Positions 1 through 8,888 of a stretch of 64,000 nucleotides of DNA are shown one piece after another (position 1 is the first letter of the stretch; each line of letters begins with the position of its first letter). Source of the DNA: Burkholderiales bacterium. Its GTDB lineage: Bacteria; Pseudomonadota; Gammaproteobacteria; Burkholderiales; SG8-39. The notes below the pieces were generated by a model, which was not told where the DNA came from, made no database searches, and worked only from the letters and a program-made list of their open reading frames with translations. The position numbers were made by a program, and so were the translations under genes. The stretch spans positions 20,058 to 84,057 of the forward strand of contig JAOAEA010000007.1 of NCBI GenBank assembly GCA_026417035.1, given 5' to 3'.

Positions 1-580
1 GGTCGGGGCCTTTGCGGCTGTAGCCGCGCTCGCCCTGCAGCAGGATCGGCTGGGTGGGCCGAAACGACAACGCGAGGGAGAAATCGCGGGCTGCGATCGA
101 CGTGCGGTAGACATCGCCCTCGAGGCGCAGCCACCAGTCGTCGATGCGCACGTCGGTCGTGCCTTGCGCGGCCTGCGCCAGCCCGAAGCCGGCGCGCCGC
201 GCGCGCTGGTCGTGGCGCAGGCGGCCGTGACGCGGATCGGCGAGCGCCGCGTGGGCGAAGAGGAGCTCGCGCGGCGCGAATGCGCTCGCGCTCTCCTCCG
301 CCACGCCCGGCCGATTGCGAAAGAAGGTGACCTGGATGCCGAAGTCGTTCCCCCGGTCGTCACGCACCCAGCCGGTGACGTACCACCACTCGGTGCGGTA
401 CTCGGGATGGCTGCCGTGGTCGCGCGGAAACACGAGCTCGCGCGGCCGCACCGCGGGATAGGCGACCTCGCGCGCCCTCGCGAGCGGCGCGAGCAGCGCG
501 AGCGCCGCTGCGAGGAACGCCCGGCGGGGTTCAGAGGACAGAGGACAGAAGACAGGGGACAAAACGCTTCGCATCCCCAT
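1..580 (-). CDS. AttH-like / carotenoid 1,2-hydratase-type lipocalin-like secreted protein (3' part off window)
   Basis: Reverse-strand translation RRAFLAAALALLAPLARAREVAYPAVRPRELVFPRDHGSHPEYRTEWWYVTGWVRDDRGNDFGIQVTFFR..., with the typical 'EYRTEWWYVTG' motif and a signal peptide. First in-frame ATGs are at 580 and 574, upstream of a 7-bp repeat array. Lies next to FtsX/LolD-type ABC genes, as is typical for attH. Confidence 0.75.
   Translation of the reverse strand, partial: MGMRSVLSPVFCPLSSEPRRAFLAAALALLAPLARAREVAYPAVRPRELVFPRDHGSHPEYRTEWWYVTGWVRDDRGNDFGIQVTFFRNRPGVAEESASAFAPRELLFAHAALADPRHGRLRHDQRARRAGFGLAQAAQGTTDVRIDDWWLRLEGDVYRTSIAARDFSLALSFRPTQPILLQGERGYSRKGPD
533..567. repeat. Degenerate heptanucleotide array (AGAGGAC AGAGGAC AGAAGAC AGGGGAC AAAACGC)
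   Basis: Read directly; period 7. Confidence 0.85.
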
Positions 581-598
581 CCTGGCCTTCCTCAGCCC

Positions 599-633
599 AG
601 AGGACGGAGAACAGAAGACAGAGGACAGAACGC
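599..633. repeat. Second copy of heptanucleotide array (AGAGGAC GGAGAAC AGAAGAC AGAGGAC AGAACGC)
   Basis: Read directly; imperfect duplicate of 533-567 including the following CGCTT...ATCCCC. Confidence 0.85.
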
Positions 634-780
634 TTTCGATCCCCGCGGCGACTTTCGACGGGCCGAAGGACAGACGATGGGGGACCGAAGCCCCGGCAGT
701 CGCATCCCGGGGGACGGCGCGCTTCCCACACCCATCCCGACCTTCCCGCTGCGAGGGGGAAGGAGCCCTTCGCCCAACGC

Positions 781-829
781 TCAATCCTCAGTCCTCAATC
801 CCGAATCCCGAATCCCGAATCCTGCATCC
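781..829. repeat. Heptanucleotide array (TCAATCC TCAGTCC TCAATCC CGAATCC CGAATCC CGAATCC TGCATCC)
   Basis: Read directly; seven consecutive NNNNTCC units. Confidence 0.9.
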
Positions 830-842
830 CGCGGGCCGTAGC

Positions 843-3356
843 TCACCAGTCCTCCTTCACCGCCCGCACGACGTCGGCGCCCATCGCCTGCCGGCCGCTC
901 GCGAGGGCGGTCAGCGTGGCGAGCGCGAGCAGCACCGCACCGAGGGCCGCGAGCCCGGCCCAAGGCACGTGCAGCTCCATGCCCCAGTGGAAGGACTGAC
1001 GGTTCACGACGTGGATGAGGACGAGGCTGATCAGCCAGCCGATGGCGAGCCCCACCGCGAGCCCGACCGCGCTCACGGCGAAACCCTCGACGGCGAGCAT
1101 CGCGCCGATCTGGCGACGCGTCATCCCGAGGTGGCGCAGCACGCCGAACTCGCGCCGGCGCGCGAGCACGAGCGCGCTGAAGCTCGAGGAGAGCCCGACG
1201 AGCCCGATCAGCACGGCGGCGGCCTCGAGCGCGTAGGTGACGGCGAAGGTGCGGTCGAAGACGGAGAGCGAGATGTCCCGGATCTCGCCCGGCGTCGCGA
1301 TCTCGAGGTTGCCACCGCCGGGCACGGCCGCGGCGACCGCCCGGCTCACGGCGTCGGGGCTCGCGCCGGGATCGAGCCAGAGCGCCACCGCGTTCGCGTT
1401 GGCGTCCCCGGTGAGCGCGACGAAGACCTCGCGCTGGATCATCACCGCGCCCTGCTGGCGCGCGTAGTCGCGCCACACGCCCGCGACGACGAACGGCGCC
1501 ATCCGCCCGGCGATCGGCAGCTCGATGCGCTCGCCGATCCGGTAGCCGTAGAGGTCCACCATCGGCTCGGTGACCCAGGCGGGCGGCGGATCGCCCGGTT
1601 TCGGCACCACGAACGCGCCCACGAGGGGCAGCTGCCGCGCCGGATCGGCGGGATCGACCGGTTTCGCGAGCAACGCGACGCCCGCGCGGTCGGCGGCGAG
1701 GAGGATGCGCTGCGCCCGCAGCGGCTCGCTGCGCCGCACGCCGGGAATCGCGGCGAGCCGTTCCAGGTCCGCCGGCGAGAGGAACGCGGTGTCGGTCGTC
1801 ATGCTCGCCCGCACGTAGAGGTCGGCTGGCAGGACGCGGTCGAGCCAGTCGTCCACCGACTGCCGGAACGAAGCGACCATGATCGCCATCGACACCATCA
1901 GCGACACGGCGGCCACGATCGCCGCGAGGCTCACGCTCGCCTGCCCCGGCGCGCCGCGCAGCTGGTCGAGCGCGAGCGCGCCCGGCACCGCCCGCGGCCG
2001 CGGCGCGGCGGAGAGCGCCGCATGCGCGACACGCGGCATCAGCACGATGGTGCCGACGAGCAGGCACGCGATCGCCGCATAGCCGAACAGGGGCAGCCCG
2101 CGCACCGGCGGCAGGAAGCTCGCGGCGAGGCCCGCGGCCCACAGCGCGAGTCCCGGCCACGGCGTCGCCAGCCGCGCCAGCGCGCGCTGCTCGTCGCCTG
2201 CCTTCAGCGCCGGCCCGGGCTGTGCGCGCGCGGCCTCGAGCGCAGGCGCGAGGCTGCCGAGCACGGCCGCAGCGACGCCGAGCAGGAAGAACGCAGCGGC
2301 CGACCCAGGCTCGACGCCGAGCCGCGGCGTGACGCCCCGGAAATAGCCGGCGCCGAGATCGCTGCCGAAAATACTCACCGCGGCGGCCGCGAGCGCGTAG
2401 CCGGCGACGAGGCCGAGCGCCGCACCGGCCGCGCCGATCGCGGCGCCCTCGCCGACGAGCGTCACCGCGAGCGCGCGCCGCTTCACGCCGAGCACCCGAA
2501 GGAGCGCGAGCTGAGTGCGCCGCCGCACCACGGCGAGCGCCTGCGTCGAGAAGACCAGCAGTCCACCCGTGAACAGCGCCACGAGCGCCAGGACGTTGAG
2601 GTTGACGCGGTAGGCGCGCGACAGGCTCGTCGCCGCACGCAGCGAAGCCTCCGGCCTGGCAACGACCAGGCCCGGCGGGAGCTCCGCCTGCAGCGCGGCG
2701 CGGAACGCCGCGACGTCCGTTCCCGGCCGCAGCCGCAGGTCGATGCGCGTGATCCGGCCGACGCGGCCGAAGCGGTCCTGGACCGCGGCGATGTCCATCA
2801 CGCCGAGCCGGCCCGGCGTCCGCGCCGAAAGGAGCCCCGCCACGCGCAGCTCGACCGGCTCGAGGCCTGCGAGCACGCCGACGCGATCGCCCCGCTTCAC
2901 GCCGAGCGCGTCGGCGGCGGCGACCGAGAGGAAGATCGCGTCCGGGCGCAGCACGTCGAGGCCGTCCTCGCCCTCGCCGACGAGCCCGGGCTGGATCGGC
3001 CCCGCGCGGAAGACGTCGATGCCGAGCAGCGCCAGCTCGCCACGGTCGCCGGCGAGCTTCGCGTCCACTTCGACGACGGGGCTCGCGAGCGCGACCTCCG
3101 GGCGTGCCGCCACCGCGGGGAAGAGGCTCTCGTCGAAGCCCGCGCGCGGCCCGCGCACCTCGAGGTCGGCGTCCCCGGCCACGGTCGCGAGGCCCGCGGA
3201 GAGTTCGTTCACCGCCGCCTGGTTGATGAGCTGGACCGCGTAGCCGAGCGCGACCCCGAGCGCGATCGCCGCGACCGACAGGACGAGCCGTCCCCCGTTC
3301 GCGCGCAACGCGCCGCCGGTGACCGCGCCCCAGGGCGTGATGCGCGCCGCGCTCAC
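843..3356 (-). CDS. ABC transporter permease, FtsX/MacB-type, two FtsX domains
   Basis: 837 aa with repeated FtsX-like membrane modules (VNLNVLALVALFTGGLLVFSTQALAVVRRRTQLALLRVLGVKRR; SSFSALVLARRREFGVLRHLGMTRRQI). Overlaps the upstream ATPase gene by 4 bp. Confidence 0.9.
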   Translation of the reverse strand: MSAARITPWGAVTGGALRANGGRLVLSVAAIALGVALGYAVQLINQAAVNELSAGLATVAGDADLEVRGPRAGFDESLFPAVAARPEVALASPVVEVDAKLAGDRGELALLGIDVFRAGPIQPGLVGEGEDGLDVLRPDAIFLSVAAADALGVKRGDRVGVLAGLEPVELRVAGLLSARTPGRLGVMDIAAVQDRFGRVGRITRIDLRLRPGTDVAAFRAALQAELPPGLVVARPEASLRAATSLSRAYRVNLNVLALVALFTGGLLVFSTQALAVVRRRTQLALLRVLGVKRRALAVTLVGEGAAIGAAGAALGLVAGYALAAAAVSIFGSDLGAGYFRGVTPRLGVEPGSAAAFFLLGVAAAVLGSLAPALEAARAQPGPALKAGDEQRALARLATPWPGLALWAAGLAASFLPPVRGLPLFGYAAIACLLVGTIVLMPRVAHAALSAAPRPRAVPGALALDQLRGAPGQASVSLAAIVAAVSLMVSMAIMVASFRQSVDDWLDRVLPADLYVRASMTTDTAFLSPADLERLAAIPGVRRSEPLRAQRILLAADRAGVALLAKPVDPADPARQLPLVGAFVVPKPGDPPPAWVTEPMVDLYGYRIGERIELPIAGRMAPFVVAGVWRDYARQQGAVMIQREVFVALTGDANANAVALWLDPGASPDAVSRAVAAAVPGGGNLEIATPGEIRDISLSVFDRTFAVTYALEAAAVLIGLVGLSSSFSALVLARRREFGVLRHLGMTRRQIGAMLAVEGFAVSAVGLAVGLAIGWLISLVLIHVVNRQSFHWGMELHVPWAGLAALGAVLLALATLTALASGRQAMGADVVRAVKEDW

Positions 3357-4069
3357 CGGCGCGTCTCCTCGCGCAGCCCCGAGCGCGTCAGCGTGAGGAT
3401 GCGGTCGGCGGTGGCCGCGGCGGCGTGCGAATGCGTGACCAGGATGCCGGTCGCCCCGTGCGCGCGGATCGTCGCCGCGAGCAGCGCCAGGATCTGCGCG
3501 GCGCTCTCAGGGTCGAGGTTGCCGGTCGGCTCGTCCGCGAGGACCACCGCGGGCCGGTGCACCAGCGCGCGCGCGATCGCCACGCGCTGCAGCTCGCCTC
3601 CGGAGAGCTCGCGCGGCATGCTCGCGGCGCGGTCGGCGAGGCCCACCGCGTCGAGCATCGCCCCGACGCGCGTCTGCGCCTCGCCCGCCGCGACCCCGAG
3701 GAGCGCGAGCGGCAGCGCCACGTTCTGCGCCACCGAAAGATAGGGCAGGACGTGGAAGGCCTGAAAGACGAAGCCCATGCGCGCGCGCCGCAGCGCCGTG
3801 AGGGCGTCGTCGTCGAGCGCGGTGACCTCGACGCCGTCGACGACGATGGCGCCCGCGTCGGGCCGGTCCAGGCCGGCGACCAGGTTGAGCAGCGTGGACT
3901 TGCCCACGCCCGACTCGCCCATGATCGCGACGTACTCGCCGCGCGCGAGCTCGAGGGAGATCGCGGTGAGGACGCTGCGCTCGCGCGGGCCGGCGTAGGC
4001 CTTGGAGACGTCGCGGATGGCAATCACGGCTGCAAAGGTAACAGGCTGGCGAGAAACGCTTCCCGGCAC
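3353..4069 (-). CDS. ABC transporter ATP-binding protein, LolD/MacB family (GTG at 4027 is an alternative start)
   Basis: Walker A GESGVGKST, signature LSGGELQRVAIARAL, Walker B VVLADEPTGNLD. Confidence 0.93.
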   Translation of the reverse strand: MPGSVSRQPVTFAAVIAIRDVSKAYAGPRERSVLTAISLELARGEYVAIMGESGVGKSTLLNLVAGLDRPDAGAIVVDGVEVTALDDDALTALRRARMGFVFQAFHVLPYLSVAQNVALPLALLGVAAGEAQTRVGAMLDAVGLADRAASMPRELSGGELQRVAIARALVHRPAVVLADEPTGNLDPESAAQILALLAATIRAHGATGILVTHSHAAAATADRILTLTRSGLREETRR

Positions 4070-4096
4070 GCTCCGCTAGGGGGCACCGGCGGGCCC

Positions 4097-4125
4097 AGGG
4101 GCGCTTTCCGGCGGTCCCCGATTCG
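4097..4125. repeat. Short dispersed element AGGGGCGCTTTCCGGCGGTCCCCGATTCG
   Basis: Near-match to 52739-52768. Confidence 0.6.
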
Positions 4126-4191
4126 CGGCTCGACGTGTCCCCAGGCTTCGACACGCCGGCGCCGATGCGGTGCCGCGCGCGACCGCGCGCC

Positions 4192-4902
4192 TCAGACGCC
4201 GAGGTAGCGCTCGCGGATCGAAGGGTCGCCGCGCAGGCGCTCGGACGGCCCCTCGAAGACCACGCTCCCTTTGACGAGGATCATCGCCCGGTCGGCGATG
4301 GCGGTCACGGCCCGGAAGTTCTTGTCGACGATGATGGTGGCGATGCCGGAGGCCTTGATCTCGCGCACGATGCGCCAGATCTCGCGCGAGACGAGCGGTG
4401 CCAGCCCCTCGGTCGCCTCGTCCAGGATCAGCACGTCCGGGTTCGTGAGCAGCGCCCGCCCTATGGTGAGCATCTGCTGCTCGCCGCCGGAGAGCTGGCC
4501 GCCGCCGTGGCCGATGCGCTCGCGCAGCCGCGGGAACGCCGCGAGGACGCGCTCGAGCGTCCAGTCGCGCTGCCCTCGGGCGCCGGCGCGCGCCGCCATC
4601 ACCAGGTTCTCGTGCACCGAGAGGTTGGGGAAGATGCCACGCCCTTCGGGCACGTACGCGACGCCGGCCAGCGCGATCCGGTGCGGCGCGCTGCGCGTCA
4701 TGTCCGCGCCCTTCACCCGCACCGTGCCCGACCGGGGCCGCACCAGCCCGAGGATGCTCTTGAGGAGCGTCGACTTGCCCATGCCGTTGCGGCCCATGAG
4801 GCCCAGGGTCTCGCCCGGCGCGAGCGCCAGGTCGACGCCGTGCAGGATGTGGCTCGCCCCGTAGTAGGTATGGATGCCGCGCGCTTCGATGAGGCTAGTC
4901 AT
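4192..4902 (-). CDS. livF: Branched-chain/aromatic acid ABC transporter ATP-binding protein LivF-type
   Basis: GRNGMGKSTLLKSILGLVRPRSG, LSGGEQQMLTIGRALLTNPDVLILDEATEGLAP. Confidence 0.93.
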   Translation of the reverse strand: MTSLIEARGIHTYYGASHILHGVDLALAPGETLGLMGRNGMGKSTLLKSILGLVRPRSGTVRVKGADMTRSAPHRIALAGVAYVPEGRGIFPNLSVHENLVMAARAGARGQRDWTLERVLAAFPRLRERIGHGGGQLSGGEQQMLTIGRALLTNPDVLILDEATEGLAPLVSREIWRIVREIKASGIATIIVDKNFRAVTAIADRAMILVKGSVVFEGPSERLRGDPSIRERYLGV

Positions 4903-5653
4903 GCGCCTCGTCCCCGCCGAGGTAGGCGTCCTGCACCGCCTGGCTCGAGCGGATCCGCTCGGGCGTGCCGGACTCGAGGACGACGCCGTTCACCATCACG
5001 GTGAGCGTGTCGGCGAGGGCGAAGACGGCGTCCATGTCGTGCTCGACGAGCAGCATCGCGTGGTCCGCGGCTAGCCGCTGCAGCAGGGCGACGATCCGCG
5101 CGGACTCTTCGGCGCCCATGCCGGCGAGCGGCTCGTCGAGGAGCAGCAGCGTGGGGTCGGTCGCGAGCGTCATGGCGATCTCGACCTGGCGCTGCTCGCC
5201 GTGCGAGAGGCTCGCGACGGTGGCGCCCTCGCGCCCCTCGAGCCCGGCGGCGGCGATCGCGCGCTCGGCCGCCTCGTTCACCGCCCGGAGCGCCGTCGCC
5301 GGACGGAAGAACCGGAGCGAGCTCGCGAGGCGCGACTGCGCGGCGATCCGCGCGTTCTCGAACACCGTGAACGGCAGGAAGACGTTCGTCTTCTGGTAGC
5401 TGCGGCCCACCCCGAGCCGCGAGATCCGGTCCGCCGTGAGGCCGGTGACGTCGCGCCCGCGCAGGCGCACCGTGCCGCTCGTCGGCGGCAGGTCGCCCGA
5501 GAGCATGTTGATGAGCGTCGACTTGCCGGCGCCGTTCGGCCCGATCACCGCGTGCACCTCGCCCATGCGGCACTCGAGCGAGACGCCGCTCACCGCCGCG
5601 AGCCCGCCGAAGTTGCGCGATAGCCGTTCCACCGCGAGCACGACCTCCGCCAT
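4895..5653 (-). CDS. livG: Branched-chain/aromatic acid ABC transporter ATP-binding protein LivG-type
   Basis: MAEVVLAVERLSRNFGGLAAVSGVSLE, GPNGAGKSTLINMLSGDLPPTSG, LSHGEQRQVEIAMTLATDPTLLLLDEPLAGMG. Start overlaps the livM stop. Confidence 0.93.
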   Translation of the reverse strand: MAEVVLAVERLSRNFGGLAAVSGVSLECRMGEVHAVIGPNGAGKSTLINMLSGDLPPTSGTVRLRGRDVTGLTADRISRLGVGRSYQKTNVFLPFTVFENARIAAQSRLASSLRFFRPATALRAVNEAAERAIAAAGLEGREGATVASLSHGEQRQVEIAMTLATDPTLLLLDEPLAGMGAEESARIVALLQRLAADHAMLLVEHDMDAVFALADTLTVMVNGVVLESGTPERIRSSQAVQDAYLGGDEAHD

Positions 5654-6609
5654 CAGCCGCTCCGTCCGCGCTGGAGCGGCCACGCGAGGCCCGCGATCCC
5701 GTTCGGCAGGAAGAGCGCGACCAGGACGATGGTCGTGCCCATGAGGAGCTGCCAGTGCTCGCTCAACCCCTGGAACACGAGCTCCAGCAGGAGGAACGCC
5801 GCAGCGCCGATCACCGCGCCCGCGAGCGTGCCCATCCCGCCGAGGATCACCATCATCAGCACCGAGCCGGAGAGGTGCCAGCCGAGCATCTCCGGGTTGA
5901 CCGCGCCGTACTGCACGGCGCCGAAGTAGCCGGCGAGGCCCGCGACCGCGCCCGCGATCGTGAAGGCGACGAGCTTGTAGCGGAACGTCGGGAAGCCGAG
6001 CGACTTCATCCGGTGCTCGTTCACGCGGATGCCCTGCACGACGCGGCCGAACGGCGAGGCGAGCACCACGCGCAACACGAGGTACGCGGCGACGAAGACC
6101 GCCAGCACCACGAAGTAGAGGTGGACGAAGTTCGCGAGGTCGAACGGGGTCCAGCCGAAGAGCGCCGTGTCGGGGCGCACGTCGATGAAGATGCCGTCCG
6201 AGCCGCCCGCGATCTTGGTGTCGTGGAACACGTAGTACACCATCTGCGCGAACGCGAGCGTCACCATGATGAAGTAGACGCCCTGGGTGCGCACCGCGAA
6301 GAAGCCAATCGCGGCGGCGAGCAGGGCGGCGCCGCCCACGGCGAGCGGCAGGCTGGTCCAGAAGTTCGCCGCCTGGTACTGCGGCGCGGCGAGCGCGACG
6401 AGGTAGGCGCCGAAGCCGAAGAACGCCGCGTGCCCGAGGCTGACGAGCCCCGCGTAGCCCACCAAGAGGTCGAGGCTCATGGCGAAGACCGCCATGATCA
6501 GGATCTTGGTGGCGAGCTGCACGTAGTACTTGCCGGCGACGGCCGGGAGCGCGACGAGCGCGAGCAACACCACGATCAGGAGCACCGTCGCGGCGCGGTC
6601 GGAGCGCAT
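5653..6609 (-). CDS. livM: Branched-chain/aromatic acid ABC transporter permease LivM-type
   Basis: MRSDRAATVLLIVVLLALVALPAVAGKYYVQLATKILIMAVFAMSLDLLVGYAGLVSLGHAAFFGFGAYL. The ORF track extends it upstream, but this is the natural start after livH. Confidence 0.92.
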   Translation of the reverse strand: MRSDRAATVLLIVVLLALVALPAVAGKYYVQLATKILIMAVFAMSLDLLVGYAGLVSLGHAAFFGFGAYLVALAAPQYQAANFWTSLPLAVGGAALLAAAIGFFAVRTQGVYFIMVTLAFAQMVYYVFHDTKIAGGSDGIFIDVRPDTALFGWTPFDLANFVHLYFVVLAVFVAAYLVLRVVLASPFGRVVQGIRVNEHRMKSLGFPTFRYKLVAFTIAGAVAGLAGYFGAVQYGAVNPEMLGWHLSGSVLMMVILGGMGTLAGAVIGAAAFLLLELVFQGLSEHWQLLMGTTIVLVALFLPNGIAGLAWPLQRGRSG

Positions 6610-7505
6610 CAGAGCCGCTTCCCGAAGATGCCCTCGGGCCGCCACAGCAGCACGCCCGCCATGAGGAGGTACATCGCCATGCCGGCGAGGTCGGGCAGCA
6701 CGCGCAAGCCGCCGAGCTCGAGCGTGGTCACCTTGCCGAAGGTGTCCACGAGGCCGATCAGGATCGCCGCGACGAGCGCCCCTTTCACCGAGCCGATGCC
6801 GCCGATGACGACGACGACGAACGACACGATCAGCACCTGGCCGCCCATGCCCGGGAACACCGAGGACACCGGCGCCGAGATCATGCCCGCGAACGCCGCG
6901 AGCGCGACGCCGAAGGCGAACACGAACCGGTAGAGCATGCGGATGTTGATGCCGAGCGACTGCACCATCTCGCGGTTCGAGGCGCCGGCGCGGATCATCA
7001 TGCCCAGGCGCGTGCGCTGGATGAGGAGGTACATCGCCACGGCGAGCGCCAGCACGACCGCGGAGATCCACAGCCGGTACACGGGGTAGGCGAGCGTCTC
7101 GGTGAGCGGGATCGACCCGGTGAACGGCGCCGGCACCGGGATGCCGTGCACGTCGTTGCCCCAGATCATGCCGCGCAGCTCCTCGAAGGCGAGGATCAGG
7201 CCGTAGGTGAGCAGCACCTGGTACAGGTGGTCGCGCGCGTAGAGCCGCGCGATGAGCAGCCACTCGATCAGCATCCCCAGCGCGACCGTGAGCAGCACCC
7301 CGACCGGGAGCGCGAACCAGAAGCTGCCGATCTTCCCCGCGAGCGACCAGGCGAGGTAGGCGCCGATCATGTAGAAGCTGCCGTGGGCGAGGTTGATGAC
7401 GCCCATGATCCCGAACACGAGCGTGAGCCCGCTCGCGATCAGGAAGAGGAGCAGCCCGTACTGGACGGCGTTGAGCAGCTGGACGAGGAAACTGCCGAGG
7501 TCCAT
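6609..7505 (-). CDS. livH: Branched-chain/aromatic acid ABC transporter permease LivH-type
   Basis: MDLGSFLVQLLNAVQYGLLLFLIASGLTLVFGIMGVINLAHGSFYMIGAYL. Confidence 0.93.
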   Translation of the reverse strand: MDLGSFLVQLLNAVQYGLLLFLIASGLTLVFGIMGVINLAHGSFYMIGAYLAWSLAGKIGSFWFALPVGVLLTVALGMLIEWLLIARLYARDHLYQVLLTYGLILAFEELRGMIWGNDVHGIPVPAPFTGSIPLTETLAYPVYRLWISAVVLALAVAMYLLIQRTRLGMMIRAGASNREMVQSLGINIRMLYRFVFAFGVALAAFAGMISAPVSSVFPGMGGQVLIVSFVVVVIGGIGSVKGALVAAILIGLVDTFGKVTTLELGGLRVLPDLAGMAMYLLMAGVLLWRPEGIFGKRL

Positions 7506-7561
7506 GCGGTGGTCGCCTGCGCTGTCGTTCGCCTCCCGCGCGCGGCGCGGCCCCCATCAGC

Positions 7562-7593
7562 AAAACGCCGGTGCCCTCGCGGACACCGGCGCT
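7562..7593 (-). terminator. Intra-operon rho-independent terminator/attenuator between the substrate-binding protein gene and livH
   Basis: Reverse strand CGCCGGTG-TCCGCGAGGG-CACCGGCG-TTTTG: 8-bp GC stem followed by a T run. Confidence 0.65.
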
Positions 7594-7610
7594 CGCTGCG
7601 GGACGCCGCG

Positions 7611-8822
7611 TCAGGCTCCCGGCATCTTGCAGCGGTCGGCCGGCGGGTAGTCGAGCGCCTTCACGGCCACCCCCGAGGCGCGGTTCTCCTTGCCGACGAC
7701 CTTGCGCAGGTACAGGTCCTGGATCGGGTTGTGCGCCTTCGACATCCGCCAGGTGCCGCGGGGGCTCTCGATCACCGCGCCTTCCATGGCCTTGATGAGG
7801 GCCGGCTTGTCCACCGCGCCCTTGGTCTTCGCGAAGGCCTGGACGAGGAGGAGGCCGGTATCGTAGCCCTGCACCGCGTACACGTCGGGCTGCATCTTGA
7901 AGGTCTTGGCGTACGCGAGCCGGAACGTTTTGTCCTTCGCGAGGTCGAGCGAGTCGGCGTAGTGCAGCGTCGTCTCGATGCCCTCGGCCGCGTCGCCCGC
8001 GGCGTCGAGCACGCCGTCGGTGAGGAAGCCCGCGCCGTAGAGCGGGATCTTGCCCTTCAGTCCCGCTGCCTGATAGTCCTTCAGGAACTTCACCGCGCCG
8101 CCGCCGGCGAAGAACGTATAGACGGCGTCGGGCTTCAGCGAGGCGATCTCGGTGAGGAGCGGCTGGAACTCGACGTTCGGGAACGGCAGCCACAGCTCCT
8201 TGGTCACCTTGCCGCCGCCCTTGGTGAACGCGTCCTTGAATCCGGCGACGCTCTCCTCGCCCGCGGCGTACTTCCAGGAGATCGTGACGACGTTCTTGAT
8301 GCCGCGCTCGGCCATCACCTTGCCCATCGGGTACCCGACCTGGCCGTTGGCGAAGGAGGTGCGGAAGATGTTCGGCGCGCAGAGGGGCCCGGTCGCCGCG
8401 TCCGCCCCGGCATTCGGGATCAGCAGCAGGGCGTTGGTCTCGCGCGCCACGCGCACCATGGCGAGCGCGACGCCCGAGTGCACCGTGCCGACCAGCCCGT
8501 CCACCTTGTCGCGGGTGATCAGGCGGTTGGCGTTGTCGGTCGCCTTCGCCGGGTCGGATTCGTCGTCGAGCTTGACGAACTCCACCTCGCGGCCGCCGAG
8601 CTTCCCGCCCGCCTCGTCGATCGCGAGCCGGATGCCGTTCTCGATCGCGACGCCGAGCTGCGCGAACGTGCCCGAATAGGGCAGCATCAGCCCGATGCGG
8701 ATCTTGCCCGTCTGGCCGATGGCGGCGGCGGGCAGCAACGCGCCGAGCGCCGCCGCGCCGCCGAGCGCACCCCCCTGCTTGAGAAACGCGCGGCGGCCGC
8801 GCAGGTCCTTCTCCTCGGTCAT
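7611..8822 (-). CDS. ABC transporter substrate-binding protein, Leu/Ile/Val-binding-like (probably aromatic acid/benzoate)
   Basis: Twin-arginine-like N-term (RRAFLKQGGALGGAAALGALLP), then TGKIRIGLMLPYSGTFAQLGVAIENGIRLAIDEAGGKLGGREVEFVKLDDESDPAKATDNANRLITRDKVDGLVGTVHSGVA. Adjacent to benzoate-CoA ligase. Confidence 0.92.
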   Translation of the reverse strand: MTEEKDLRGRRAFLKQGGALGGAAALGALLPAAAIGQTGKIRIGLMLPYSGTFAQLGVAIENGIRLAIDEAGGKLGGREVEFVKLDDESDPAKATDNANRLITRDKVDGLVGTVHSGVALAMVRVARETNALLLIPNAGADAATGPLCAPNIFRTSFANGQVGYPMGKVMAERGIKNVVTISWKYAAGEESVAGFKDAFTKGGGKVTKELWLPFPNVEFQPLLTEIASLKPDAVYTFFAGGGAVKFLKDYQAAGLKGKIPLYGAGFLTDGVLDAAGDAAEGIETTLHYADSLDLAKDKTFRLAYAKTFKMQPDVYAVQGYDTGLLLVQAFAKTKGAVDKPALIKAMEGAVIESPRGTWRMSKAHNPIQDLYLRKVVGKENRASGVAVKALDYPPADRCKMPGA

Positions 8823-8888
8823 TGCCTTCCTCCTCGTTGGTTGACTGCTCTCCGGGCGCGATTGTAGCCCCGCCGCGCGCGCCGGCGT

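Noticed and set aside
969-3743. 924-aa plus-strand ORF opposite the FtsX/LolD genes
   Set aside because: Antisense composition artefact (R/E/H/A-rich, no motifs) opposite a clear coding gene.
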